DNA from: a virus
Reading direction: 5' to 3' (one strand)
DNA: 56,155 nt
Virus record (IMG/VR): IMGVR_UViG_3300050821_004792
Location: 1-56,155 of that record
Of this stretch, positions 47,997-55,384 are shown in pieces. The notes below the pieces were generated by a model. That model had not been told where the DNA came from and made no database searches. It saw nothing but the letters and a program-made list of their open reading frames with translations. The translations under genes and the position numbers were made by a program. How positions within the stretch are numbered: the first letter of the stretch is position 1; each line of letters starts with the position of its first letter.

Positions 47997-49759
47997 TATA
48001 GTTCTCCTAGGACTGAGCGGCAGCGTTTTAGCATCGGTCTCATGATCATCTTCAGGTCGTCACGGAGCGCATTCTGGAGCGCGGCTTGCGGGGAGAGCGC
48101 GGCGAGGCCGGTCAGGTTATCCCGGTTCTCCTTGTCCAGATAATTTGCTTTCCAGTTCAGGATATTCGGTGGTGGATACTGAACGCACGCGATGAGTGCA
48201 AAGCACACCGCCATGAACACGTCATCGTGGCCATGTTCAACCTCCCATCTCATGCCTGTAGCCATGGTCATTAGGTCCATTTGCCGCACGATCTCATCAT
48301 CCTTGAGGGAGAGGCCACCAGGATTATTTTTCATGCCGTCATGGAGCTTTCCACGGAATGTGGAGAGCAGCAGATCACGTGATCGTGATTGAGTCTCAAA
48401 GCCTAGCGCGTGACTCTTGAATTTGCCTACCTGCTTATCATCCTTACCTTTCCATACGTACCAGTTAGGATACATGTAGGTGTCGCGCAGAACCTGCTGA
48501 CACCAGAGGCCTAGGTTGCCGGTCAGCTCGATATTCATCATCGCTTTGTTGTACCAGCGGCCGGCCTTGTCGACATCGTCGGCCATTTCAACCGGGTTGA
48601 CCCAATCGCTAAAGCGAGCAGCGACATCGCCGGTAGTGCCATTCAAGACCACATAGCTTGCGAAGTCGCCGCTAGCTCGACCAGTTTCCTGCTCGATTCC
48701 TCTCGCGCAGTCGACGCCGATATAATAGTGGCATCGGGCGATTGGATACTCCCAGATCAGCAGCTTGCCACGGGGATTTTTGACGAAGGTGATTTGGCCA
48801 CCTTTACGCAGCAAGTTCCCTTTCACTATCGGAGCTTTCTTGGTGCTCGCAGCAAACCTGATCTCTTCAGTGGTAAATGCGGGATCACCCGTAGCGACAA
48901 AGGCTACTTCCGGAGTATGTGGGTACTCCTGATTAAAGAGTAATTCTGAACCTTTGCATTCTCCCTCTAGCGTCATGCGCATCCATGCGATCTGTGCAGG
49001 AGTTGCATTAAAGTGCTTACCCATCAGCTCTCTTTCGAAATCAGTGGCAGGGGCATCCTCAGCTTCGGCCGCATCCCGGTAACAGGCTGGATCGTCCAGC
49101 CAGCTCAGGAATATCGGAGTATAGCCATTCCACTTTGCTCCAACAGCGTGTGCTGCATTCCAGTATTCGTAGAAAGTCTCACCGATACCGACGCGGCCCT
49201 GAGCTGTGGATTCGAGGGTGATCACCGTATCAGGGGCCTTGGATACTGCGGGAAGAATTGAGACAAACGATTGCTGACCGGGGTAACTCGCTGCTTCCGA
49301 AAGATGAAGGTACGATAGCGTCAAGCCTCTACCCGTACCTACGCTTCCTGCGGTTGCCAGATCAAGGTTGGATTCTCCTAGTGAATGTGGGAAGATAATA
49401 GACTTGGTCCGTACATCAACGATGCCAGGGAATTTATCGTTAAGTGCACTCATCATATCGCGCGGGACTCGGAACAGGCCCTTGTCGGCGACATCCTTTA
49501 GGTGAGCCACGATCATCGCGTGGGCTTGGGAGCGGGCGAGACAGTGTGCAGCGGCGAGCGCATCAAAATAGCTACTGCCCCCGACGCGACGTGCTTTAAG
49601 GAGGATTACGCGAATCGAGCCATGCTTGACGTAGTGCTCCTTGACCATCTGGTGCAGGCGCACCTGGTTAGGGTTAAGCACGAAGGGGACGGAGGTCCCA
49701 AGGTCCCTATGTTTGATTGGGAGTTTCGATAAGAACGCTCTAGCCTTATCTAAATTCGT
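47996..49759 (-). CDS. Terminase large subunit
   Basis: At least 561 residues. The packaging ATPase has LLKARRVGGSS (Walker A-like) and LSYLHLSEAA (Walker B-like). The RNase H-like nuclease has YYIGVDCARG and a late HDDVFMA. The first conventional start is GTG 49681, which has no Shine-Dalgarno and would remove a coding-looking stretch (NLDKARAFLSKLPIKHRDLG, then TSVPFVLNPN). That stretch runs in frame up to a TAG at 49769-49771. TAGGAG lies 6 bases before ACG 49759, my preferred start (587 residues). Terminase cuts and pumps DNA into the prohead. Confidence 0.85.
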   Translation of the reverse strand, partial: TNLDKARAFLSKLPIKHRDLGTSVPFVLNPNQVRLHQMVKEHYVKHGSIRVILLKARRVGGSSYFDALAAAHCLARSQAHAMIVAHLKDVADKGLFRVPRDMMSALNDKFPGIVDVRTKSIIFPHSLGESNLDLATAGSVGTGRGLTLSYLHLSEAASYPGQQSFVSILPAVSKAPDTVITLESTAQGRVGIGETFYEYWNAAHAVGAKWNGYTPIFLSWLDDPACYRDAAEAEDAPATDFERELMGKHFNATPAQIAWMRMTLEGECKGSELLFNQEYPHTPEVAFVATGDPAFTTEEIRFAASTKKAPIVKGNLLRKGGQITFVKNPRGKLLIWEYPIARCHYYIGVDCARGIEQETGRASGDFASYVVLNGTTGDVAARFSDWVNPVEMADDVDKAGRWYNKAMMNIELTGNLGLWCQQVLRDTYMYPNWYVWKGKDDKQVGKFKSHALGFETQSRSRDLLLSTFRGKLHDGMKNNPGGLSLKDDEIVRQMDLMTMATGMRWEVEHGHDDVFMAVCFALIACVQYPPPNILNWKANYLDKENRDNLTGLAALSPQAALQNALRDDLKMIMRPMLKRCRSVLGEL

Positions 49760-49768
49760 AGCAAGCTC

Positions 49769-50239
49769 CTAGTGCCGGCTCAACGCCGCCATCGGCTTGG
49801 ACTTTAAGTAGTACTCATGACAAACTGCGCTACAGCAGAATTGTGGATCAGGCACACGTAGGCCGTCGACAACCTTGAACACTCCATCATCACGGGAGGC
49901 CCATTTCCCGTCGTCACCAGTTTTCTTACATAGCGCCTGGACCGATTTAGGGATGATGTCCTTGTGGAGCTGAGTGAAGCATATCCATCGTGGGCGAGAT
50001 TGTGACTGCCTGTCGAGCACAATCCTTGCGGCGGCATCGTACTCACGGCGGAGGTCACCGAGTTTGGCCATGGCCTGGTCGAGAGGCGCATGATGCCAGT
50101 CGAAGGGAGGCGCTATCAGAGGATCGCCATAAGCATGGGCTAATGCATCGTGTTCGGTCTGTTTTGCTTGCTGGAGGGAGGTGGCTTTGGCGAGCCTTGT
50201 AGCGGCGGCTTTAGCACGAGCTTCGGCGGTCCAGGTCAT
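49769..50239 (-). CDS. Hypothetical protein before terminase (possible small-subunit partner)
   Basis: 156 residues: an Ala/Lys-rich helical start (AEARAKAAATRLAKATSLQQ), then an FDWHH-type region and a Cys-containing end (RWICFTQLHK; FCCSAVCHEYY). It is in the same frame as terminase, separated by a single TAG. Position fits a small terminase subunit, but no HTH is visible. Confidence 0.55.
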   Translation of the reverse strand: MTWTAEARAKAAATRLAKATSLQQAKQTEHDALAHAYGDPLIAPPFDWHHAPLDQAMAKLGDLRREYDAAARIVLDRQSQSRPRWICFTQLHKDIIPKSVQALCKKTGDDGKWASRDDGVFKVVDGLRVPDPQFCCSAVCHEYYLKSKPMAALSRH

Positions 50240-50667
50240 CTAGAGCCTCCAATGAACGAAGCCATATCAGTTCCTGTAGCCATGAACCGAACATGTTGGC
50301 TTCGTTCCTCCATAACGAGATGGGGGCAGACGAAATAATGATGTGTCTCAATTGGCACTTCCACTGAGTCCCAGACTACAGGAAACCATTCCACAAACCA
50401 CTGCGGTATGAACTTATGCTTAAACATCTGCCATACGCCATTGGGCCAGCGGATAGTCTTGGTTTCAGTGCGAGAGGGTATACGCCCAGCAAGGCACCAC
50501 GATCTCATCTGTAACACGAGTTCAGTGGAGGCTTGACCGATTATGGCCTTGATATCTGCGTTATTCGCTAGACCGGGATAGTCTGCAATAGCCCTCACCG
50601 CATATAGGAAAATCTTCTCTGCCTCAAATGTACGGAGGGATTCTGTGACGTCCATTGTGGTTCTCAT
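50236..50667 (-). CDS. Hypothetical phage protein
   Basis: 143 residues, aromatic in the middle (WPNGVWQMFKHKFIPQWFVE; WFPVVWDSVEVPI) and ending with HHYFVCPHL. ATG and stop overlap the neighbours. The WPNG...W pattern recurs in small proteins of other podoviruses near terminase. The function is unknown. Confidence 0.6.
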   Translation of the reverse strand: MRTTMDVTESLRTFEAEKIFLYAVRAIADYPGLANNADIKAIIGQASTELVLQMRSWCLAGRIPSRTETKTIRWPNGVWQMFKHKFIPQWFVEWFPVVWDSVEVPIETHHYFVCPHLVMEERSQHVRFMATGTDMASFIGGSR

Positions 50668-50927
50668 TTATTGATTAGCTCCTTGGAGGGCATCATAAAG
50701 TATCGCGTCTGCTTGGCCGCTGCCCGCTCAGCCTCGCTGGCTCGCTGCGTGCGGTCGATCTCAAGCTCATAGCGGGCGCGTTCGGCGGTGCGAGGCTTGC
50801 TCACTTTCCATATCAGGTGACAGCTAGCACAGGTGAAGACCCAACTTTGCTCATCTTCGCCTAGGAGCCTGAGCATTGAGCGCTCACAGACACCTTCACG
50901 GACATTTGGACAATTTGGTAATTTCAT
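50664..50927 (-). CDS. Zinc-ribbon protein with coiled tail
   Basis: 87 residues: a Cys at NCPNVREGVC and a CASCH knuckle complete a ribbon (residues 6-37), followed by a long Arg/Glu/Ala helix (RARYELEIDRTQRASEAERA). It is ATGA-coupled on both sides. It probably binds DNA or protein. Confidence 0.6.
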   Translation of the reverse strand: MKLPNCPNVREGVCERSMLRLLGEDEQSWVFTCASCHLIWKVSKPRTAERARYELEIDRTQRASEAERAAAKQTRYFMMPSKELINK

Positions 50928-51184
50928 CGGCCCTTCCTAAACGGATAGCTCTCGCCATCAGTATTGAAATAGTCGCACACATAATCTGGATCGATTGGAT
51001 CATCAGTCTTTAGTCTAACAATCTCGCACACACCAAATCGATCGCGGACGCGTTCGAAATAGTGGGAGCACCGCTCGCATCTGTATTGGATGAACTCGGC
51101 ATCGCGATAGTCGACATCTTCAGGGGTGAACTTGACTGGCCGATCAGCCAACATCTTCTCGTATTCGTCAAAGTTTATGGACAT
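50924..51184 (-). CDS. Small zinc-ribbon protein
   Basis: 86 residues with RCERCSHYFERV and later GVCEIV and YVCDYF, giving four to five Cys that could bind a metal. The acidic N-terminus reads NFDEYEKMLADRPVKF. ATGA-coupled downstream. The function is unknown. Confidence 0.6.
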   Translation of the reverse strand: MSINFDEYEKMLADRPVKFTPEDVDYRDAEFIQYRCERCSHYFERVRDRFGVCEIVRLKTDDPIDPDYVCDYFNTDGESYPFRKGR

Positions 51185-51419
51185 GAGTCAGCGTCCCAGC
51201 GCTAATACGATGACCGTTATCAGCAACGCGAGGGCAAGGGAGAGTAGGTCTTTTTCCAGTTCCGTCATCGTCAATTTTCCCCGTGTTGTGTGCAATGGTC
51301 GATGGCTTCAGCTTGGCGTACCATCTGCATACTATGCAGTCCTTTCGCTGTGTGTCCCCTTCGGCAAGGTGGTAGACATGGTAGATCCAGTTGCCTTCCA
51401 CCAGCCGAAAGGGACTCAC
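51168..51419 (-). CDS. Possible small protein, uncertain C-terminus
   Basis: 83 residues from GTG 51419. The first 50 residues (LVEGNWIYHVYHLAEGDTQR; KDCIVCRWYAKLKP) look coding and carry CIVC. The end is Arg/His/Pro-rich and lies over the membrane-peptide ORF in another frame. A frameshift near 51290-51300 could explain the change. Confidence 0.35.
   Translation of the reverse strand: MSPFRLVEGNWIYHVYHLAEGDTQRKDCIVCRWYAKLKPSTIAHNTGKIDDDGTGKRPTLPCPRVADNGHRISAGTLTHVHKL
51188..51268 (-). CDS. Tiny membrane peptide (26 residues)
   Basis: MTELEKDLLSLALALLITVI plus VLALGR: an acidic start and one strong membrane helix. It lies just before the zinc-ribbon gene. It overlaps the 83-residue ORF at 51168-51419, and at most one of the two readings may be used there. 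The length makes this tentative. Confidence 0.4.
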   Translation of the reverse strand: MTELEKDLLSLALALLITVIVLALGR

Positions 51420-51434
51420 ATATTCACACTTCCA

Positions 51435-51514
51435 CTAAACCGCTCAAGGAGTGAATGAGCCTGAGGACCGGTTTAGAGTCCCTGCATCCCCACTCGTTAC
51501 CCACCCACTCCTTG
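51435..51514. terminator. Structured intergenic region (nested inverted repeats)
   Basis: CTAAACCG (51435-51442) pairs with CGGTTTAG (51469-51476). CAAGGAGT (51445-51452) pairs with ACTCCTTG (51507-51514). The two pairings compete, so alternative folds are possible in the 102-base gap after the Ig-like gene. It could be a terminator, attenuator or RNA switch-like element. Confidence 0.45.
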
Positions 51515-51521
51515 AACCTCA

Positions 51522-52058
51522 TTAAACTGCTGGCTTGCCCTGGCTGACCACGCCACCAACTGGTAGTAGCGCTGGCGGAGCCAGATATGGAACCTTTGCG
51601 GTGGCGGTGATATTGACGACCGCGCCGGCTGGGTTCGTATAGCTCGCGGCCCAGTTTAGGTTAAAGCTGCCTCCTGCGACCGCCGTCGCTGCGGCGGTGA
51701 CGACTGCGCTTAGGCCATCAGCGGCCGGCGCCAGCGTGACTGTTGGATCATCAACTGTGAAAGTTGGAATCGGTGAGCCTGTCGGTAGCGCATCGGCATT
51801 GCCGTTGATGTCGACCGGCGTAACGAAAAAGGTGTCCTTGGCTCCTGGCACTAGGCCTAGGATGGTTCCTGTAACTGGCATATTTGCTCCTTGTGTGATA
51901 ACTCCCTTAACGGGAAATCTTGGTGAAAGTATGACACGGATGGCATGGAGATCCTGAGCAATTTGGTGCAAGTCGTGGGCGATGGACTGGTCGGGGCGGT
52001 TAGTAAAGAAGAACCGCGCATAGAGGGAGTCGCTTTGGCCCTGATCATCGATCGTCAT
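51522..52058 (-). CDS. Ig-like virion-type protein with possible internal start
   Basis: 178 residues. Residues 1-55 form a helical part (DQSIAHDLHQIAQDLHAIRV) and residues 60-178 a beta-sandwich (TFFVTPVDINGNADALPTGS; DGLSAVVTAAATAVAGGSFN). A strong caaggagcaaat lies directly before an internal in-frame ATG (codon 60, MPVTG). So a full-length product and a separate Ig domain could both be made. It may be a surface or accessory virion protein. Confidence 0.6.
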   Translation of the reverse strand: MTIDDQGQSDSLYARFFFTNRPDQSIAHDLHQIAQDLHAIRVILSPRFPVKGVITQGANMPVTGTILGLVPGAKDTFFVTPVDINGNADALPTGSPIPTFTVDDPTVTLAPAADGLSAVVTAAATAVAGGSFNLNWAASYTNPAGAVVNITATAKVPYLAPPALLPVGGVVSQGKPAV

Positions 52059-52255
52059 CGGAATTCAATCTCTCCATCAGGGTTAGGGGGAGTGTTGGCT
52101 ACCCACACGGATCCGGATGCTTCCTCGGAATCCCGCGCCTTCTCAAGCAGCCATACGATCATTGAGTTCAGCGATCGACGGTCGCGGTCGGCCTTAGCCC
52201 TAAGCCACTCTTCCAGCTTGGGTGGCAACCGTAGCTTAAATCCATTTTTACCCAT
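52055..52255 (-). CDS. Ribbon-helix-helix (Arc-like) regulator
   Basis: 66 residues. GFKLRLPPKLEEWLRAKADR followed by RSLNSMIVWLLEKARD is the Arc/MetJ fold: one strand, then two helices. Such dimers bind short palindromes. It is the first gene of the long minus-strand operon, and a perfect palindrome lies about 45 bases upstream. An autoregulated repressor of the late genes is a reasonable inference. Confidence 0.78.
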   Translation of the reverse strand: MGKNGFKLRLPPKLEEWLRAKADRDRRSLNSMIVWLLEKARDSEEASGSVWVANTPPNPDGEIEFR

Positions 52256-52265
52256 CTAGAGGGCG

Positions 52266-52310
52266 ACGTTATCACGGCGCTCAAATGGCGTCAAGGGGGT
52301 CACTTTGACC
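52266..52310 (-). promoter_or_regulatory. Promoter and operator for the minus-strand operon
   Basis: On the minus strand, TTGACG (52294-52289) and TAACGT (52271-52266) are spaced by exactly 17 bases, with TG one base before the -10 (extended -10). A perfect palindrome, GGTCA-AAG-TGACC, lies at 52298-52310 just upstream of the -35. The predicted start is only a few bases from the RHH start codon, which has no Shine-Dalgarno. Confidence 0.5.
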
Positions 52311-52483
52311 TCACTCGAAATATACCTGTCATCTATGTAGTGACATCGTGATCCAACTCACCCGCACAGGCGGAGGAGCGACGGGGGGCTCGGCTCGACA
52401 AGATGGGGTACCCGTTGAAGGGGGGGAGCGGCGTGAGTAGTAGCGCTTATATCGATAGCGGTCTATGTAGTGTGTACGTACAT

Positions 52484-52654
52484 TTATGGCTGTACGCGGT
52501 TAGGCCAGCGGATGGCCAAGGCGCGGAGGATGTTGGCGCGTGAGGATGCGCGTTTGCGAGTGGACCTAGACTTGCCACCGAGGCGGCCGGCATAGCGTAG
52601 ATGCTCGCGTAGCGTGTCTATCCGCGCCCTGCGCGTGATTGCGGCTGTGGTCAT
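52484..52654 (-). CDS. Small Arg-rich protein
   Basis: 56 residues: MTTAAITRRARIDTLREHLR, then GKSRSTRKRASSRANILRAL, ending WPNRVQP. Its ATG overlaps the previous TGA (ATGA), which supports coding. The strongly basic sequence suggests nucleic-acid binding. The 170-base stretch 52311-52483 before the RHH operator holds no gene I can support. Confidence 0.5.
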   Translation of the reverse strand: MTTAAITRRARIDTLREHLRYAGRLGGKSRSTRKRASSRANILRALAIRWPNRVQP

Positions 52655-52851
52655 GGTTGCGTTAGCGGCGAATATGCGCCAGTCTTTGCAGCTGCGCGAC
52701 GCTCTGCGGCGATACGTTTGCGTGCGATTCTCGCTTCGGCGCCAGGGATTCTTCCCGATGCGCGTATCACTCGATTCGCCGCATGAGCGCATCGCGCATG
52801 CCAAACTGATCGTGCTTGAGCGGTTGTGCGAATAGTTCCGTTTGTGCGCAT
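52651..52851 (-). CDS. Small Arg/Ala-rich protein
   Basis: 66 residues, Arg/Ala-rich and helical (ARIARKRIAAERRAAAKTGA), ATGA-coupled to the next basic ORF. No clear Shine-Dalgarno precedes ATG 52851, so the start could lie further in. It is a probable nucleic-acid-binding protein of unknown role. Confidence 0.42.
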   Translation of the reverse strand: MRTNGTIRTTAQARSVWHARCAHAANRVIRASGRIPGAEARIARKRIAAERRAAAKTGAYSPLTQP

Positions 52852-52888
52852 CGACGTTAGAACGTAATTGTAGCATGGTGGGTTGGCG

Positions 52889-52918
52889 CGTATACGCCTG
52901 TACGTGCGGGATTGTCAA
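52889..52918 (-). promoter_or_regulatory. Candidate promoter for the basic-protein pair
   Basis: On the minus strand, TTGACA (52918-52913) and TATACG (52894-52889) are spaced by 18 bases, 40-70 bases upstream of the Arg-rich genes. It is a consensus -35 with a fair -10. Confidence 0.45.
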
Positions 52919-52935
52919 GTTGGCATTACAGTGAG

Positions 52936-52961
52936 TGAAAACTATATTTGTAACGTTTTCA
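52936..52961. promoter_or_regulatory. Inverted repeat in the divergent control region
   Basis: TGAAAAC (52936-52942) and GTTTTCA (52955-52961) flank 12 A/T-rich bases. The same GTTTTCA half-site is in the palindrome at 2880-2893, which supports a common DNA-binding protein. Confidence 0.45.
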
Positions 52962-53018
52962 TTGATATACATGGGGTTATAGCGATTTATCTTGACAAGG
53001 ATTGAAATGTTTGAGAAG

Positions 53019-53032
53019 CTAAGCGTGCTTAG
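53019..53032. promoter_or_regulatory. Operator-like palindrome, copy 2
   Basis: CTAAGCGTGCTTAG is a perfect 6-base inverted repeat around GT, 25 bases before the first early gene and 22 bases after a TTGACA (52992-52997). It differs by one base from the site at 2793-2806 read on the other strand. Confidence 0.55.
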
Positions 53033-53056
53033 TTAAATTCACTTTGAGGTGCGCAC

Positions 53057-53266
53057 ATGTACACGTCGATAAACTTCAAGACTAAAAAGCAGCTGAAAGA
53101 GGCAGTAGCGGCAGGCAGGCAGGTAACGGTGTTTCAACCGGGCCCGTTTGGCGGGAATGAACCGAGGGACGGCCGCATAGCGCTCGAGGGGCCGCACTAT
53201 CCCGAACCGCACAAGTGGTATGCGGATTGTGATCTGAAAGACGGTGTAGTTGTCAAGGTTCGCTAG
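53057..53266 (+). CDS. Early-type small protein
   Basis: 69 residues, first gene of the early block, with GAGGTGCG 3 bases before the ATG. It has a compact alpha/beta look (KTKKQLKEAVAAGRQVTVFQ; GRIALEGPHYPEPHKWYADC). Similar short proteins with a leading K-x-L-x-E/A-A-V pattern recur in phage early regions. The function is unknown. Confidence 0.65.
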   Translation: MYTSINFKTKKQLKEAVAAGRQVTVFQPGPFGGNEPRDGRIALEGPHYPEPHKWYADCDLKDGVVVKVR

Positions 53267-53336
53267 AGGTGACGTTAGCAGGGCCCGCAACGGTATGGAC
53301 CTTGCTAGCGATGCGGCTAGCATCTGAGGTGCGAAC

Positions 53337-53663
53337 ATGAAACGAGTGAGAGTAGGCAAGCTGTACCGCTATGAACCTGTCCTGATAGACAGGTGCAATC
53401 CGCCACACGATATCGAAACTGGGAACATTGTGCGAGTGGTAAATCTGCATGGATGTCCGCGAGCTAACACAATGGGACACTGTCACGTAGAGCACTTGGG
53501 AGGAGAGTTTGCTGGCCTAGTTTGCTGCAATTCTCTGCAAGATCTTACGCCATGGGAAGCAAAGCAAGTGCGTCATGCGCGTACGCCAGCGAAGCATAGG
53601 ATTCCGTCGACAAGGTTCACAATTGAGTACGATGAGCGCTCACCTCGAGAGGTGACGCTGTGA
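53337..53663 (+). CDS. Early-type protein with Cys/His motif
   Basis: 108 residues with GAGGTGCG before the ATG. The start, VRVGKLYRYEPVL, opens a small beta-barrel (SH3-like) followed by NLHGCPRANTMGHCHVEHLG and VCCNSL, where Cys and His could bind metal. Its end overlaps the next start (GTG). The function is unknown. Confidence 0.6.
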   Translation: MKRVRVGKLYRYEPVLIDRCNPPHDIETGNIVRVVNLHGCPRANTMGHCHVEHLGGEFAGLVCCNSLQDLTPWEAKQVRHARTPAKHRIPSTRFTIEYDERSPREVTL

Positions 53664-54364
53664 AGCTACTCACAGTTGAGAACGCCAAAACCGTTAAAGG
53701 CGAGAAACTGGGATATCTAACAGGGATCCTGTATCTTGCGCCGGCAAACGAATCAGGAGTCTTGAACGTTTGCCCTATGTCGACTGCGGGATGTCGCAGG
53801 GATTGCCTCTACACTGCAGGACGGGCCGATATCTTCCCTGCCATCATTGCAGCTAGGATACGTAAGACGCAATGGCTAGCACGGGATAGGGAAGGATTCC
53901 TCGAGCAACTACGGCGAGATATCCGTTCACTAGTTGCTCGAGCAAAACGTGCTCACCTTATTCCAGCTGTGAGAGTGAACGGAACTAGCGACCTACCACA
54001 ACTAGCGCGTAAGATGGCGGCCGAATTTCCAGATGTGCAGTTCTACGATTACACGAAGATTCCTAGGCCGTGGGCAAGGCAAACGGCAAACTATCACCTT
54101 ACCTTTAGCTTGAGTGAATCCAATTTCCAAGATGCGCTCGAGACCCTGCAGCATGGAATGAACGTTGCAGTAGTGTTTAACGTGAGACGGGGGCATGAGC
54201 TACCTGAGGTCTGGCGGGGAGTTCACGTTATCGACGGTGATGCACATGACTTGCGATTCTTGGATGCTCACCGTTTTGGGCTGATAGTGGGACTGAGGGC
54301 TAAGGGTAGAGCACGGAAGGATTCCAGTAGCGGATTCGTTCAAATTGCAGAGGTGCGACTATGA
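53660..54364 (+). CDS. GP88-like conserved phage protein (three-Cys cluster)
   Basis: 234 residues from GTG 53660. It carries KTVKGEKLGYLTGILYLAPA near the start, CPMSTAGCRRDCLYTAGRAD at about 39, VNGTSD near 120, FPDVQFYDYTK near 140 and GLRAKGRARKDSSSGF at the end. This matches the 'Gene product 88' family of phage proteins with a C-x5-C-x3-C cluster (Cys39, Cys45, Cys49), possibly a metal or Fe-S site. The biochemical role of the family is not settled. It is in the early block with ATGA coupling. Confidence 0.75.
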   Translation: MKLLTVENAKTVKGEKLGYLTGILYLAPANESGVLNVCPMSTAGCRRDCLYTAGRADIFPAIIAARIRKTQWLARDREGFLEQLRRDIRSLVARAKRAHLIPAVRVNGTSDLPQLARKMAAEFPDVQFYDYTKIPRPWARQTANYHLTFSLSESNFQDALETLQHGMNVAVVFNVRRGHELPEVWRGVHVIDGDAHDLRFLDAHRFGLIVGLRAKGRARKDSSSGFVQIAEVRL

Positions 54365-54597
54365 AACAACGAATTGCGGTGCAGGTTTTGAACGGCGCAA
54401 CGGGAGAGATTAGGGAAGTAGTGGCGAACGTTGCGGCAACGGATGAGCAAGAGGCAGTTAACAAGCTATTCGCTCGAGCACGGAAGGATGACTATTACTA
54501 TCGGTTTTTGGGTCACTCCAGTGTCATCAGGCCAACCGTCGACGGGGCAGTATCGCTCGAGCATGAGAGTCAAACGTACTGGGCACTTGAGGTGTAG
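54361..54597 (+). CDS. Early-type small protein
   Basis: 78 residues with GAGGTGCG upstream. Strand-helix-strand pattern (IAVQVLNGATGEIREVVANV; EQEAVNKLFARARKDDYYYR). No recognised domain. Cotranscribed with the GP88-like gene (4-base overlap). Confidence 0.6.
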   Translation: MKQRIAVQVLNGATGEIREVVANVAATDEQEAVNKLFARARKDDYYYRFLGHSSVIRPTVDGAVSLEHESQTYWALEV

Positions 54598-54624
54598 GAG
54601 TCTAATTCAATTCGAGGTGCGACA

Positions 54625-54975
54625 ATGCCGATTACAGAGAGTGAGCTAGGACAGTTTACTGGTAGCGAAAACTGGTATCAGCACGGGCTGATAAGGCGCA
54701 TAACGTTCACAGATGGCGCGAAGTACCTAGCGGACAATGCAGGCGCGTACTGGCTGATAGACGCCATTGCGATATCTCAGATGCGGCCGCGAGTTAGGGC
54801 TGAAGAGTTCCAAGTGTGGACACTGACGGTCAAGGGGAGTAAGGCCAAGCTAACGTGCGAGGACGGTAACGGGAATCAAGTGTATCTGCAGAGGATAGGG
54901 TTTACGGATTTCCCGTTGCCTGAAGTGAAACTGTGGTTCTCCAACAACGTGATTATGTTGCCAAGTGAGTACTAA
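54625..54975 (+). CDS. DUF6876-like phage protein
   Basis: 116 residues. It contains QFTGSENWYQHGLIRRITFT, DGAKYLADNAGAYWLIDAIA, LTCEDGNGN and LWFSNNVIMLPSEY, the conserved pattern of the DUF6876 family in phages and mobile elements. The function is unknown. It is preceded by GAGGTGCG. Confidence 0.72.
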   Translation: MPITESELGQFTGSENWYQHGLIRRITFTDGAKYLADNAGAYWLIDAIAISQMRPRVRAEEFQVWTLTVKGSKAKLTCEDGNGNQVYLQRIGFTDFPLPEVKLWFSNNVIMLPSEY

Positions 54976-54996
54976 AATTTCAACTCGAGGTGCGTT

Positions 54997-55212
54997 ATGT
55001 CATGGAAACCTGAAGTAATCGCGGATTCAACGGGAAAGTGGTGCGGTAACGGACTAAGGTTCGCCACGAAACAAGAAGCTTTGGACAATGTACAGGACTT
55101 GGCCAATCGATGGTTCCTAGTAGAGGACACTCGAGTCGTAGAGTCGGATGACCCTGTCAATTATGCTTGGATCGACGGCAAACTGATAGCACTCGAGGTG
55201 CCTTGTGAATAA
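54997..55212 (+). CDS. Early-type small protein
   Basis: 71 residues with GAGGTGCG 2 bases before the ATG. It reads GNGLRFATKQEALDNVQDLA, then DPVNYAWIDGKLIALEVP, a pattern of short phage proteins that begin 'W-P-E-V-x-A-D-x-x-G'. The function is unknown. Confidence 0.62.
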   Translation: MSWKPEVIADSTGKWCGNGLRFATKQEALDNVQDLANRWFLVEDTRVVESDDPVNYAWIDGKLIALEVPCE

Positions 55213-55384
55213 GCGAATCCAACTTTTGAACAGACTGGCCAATATCAGGGATTTTCTCCGCGATGCGAACGCGGGAGTCATCCCACAAAGGTTAGTTGAG
55301 GACTTCAACCGACTAGCGAAAAACTTGGGCGCGGATGAGGACTGGTGTGTATCGCGCCTTGAGAGCTTGTCTCACGGGCAGTAG
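55205..55384 (+). CDS. Early-type small helical protein
   Basis: 59 residues from GTG 55205, overlapping the previous gene by 8 bases, with GAGGTG upstream. It is helical: KRIQLLNRLANIRDFLRDAN; EDFNRLAKNLGADEDWC. The function is unknown. The following 74 bases to 55458 hold a GCGCG...CGCGC inverted pair and no gene. Confidence 0.55.
   Translation: MNKRIQLLNRLANIRDFLRDANAGVIPQRLVEDFNRLAKNLGADEDWCVSRLESLSHGQ

Noticed and set aside
52484-52972. 162-residue ORF covering the two Arg-rich genes
   Set aside because: Its N-terminal half has no protein-like pattern. The ATGA-coupled pair at 52651-52851 and 52484-52654 explains the strand better.
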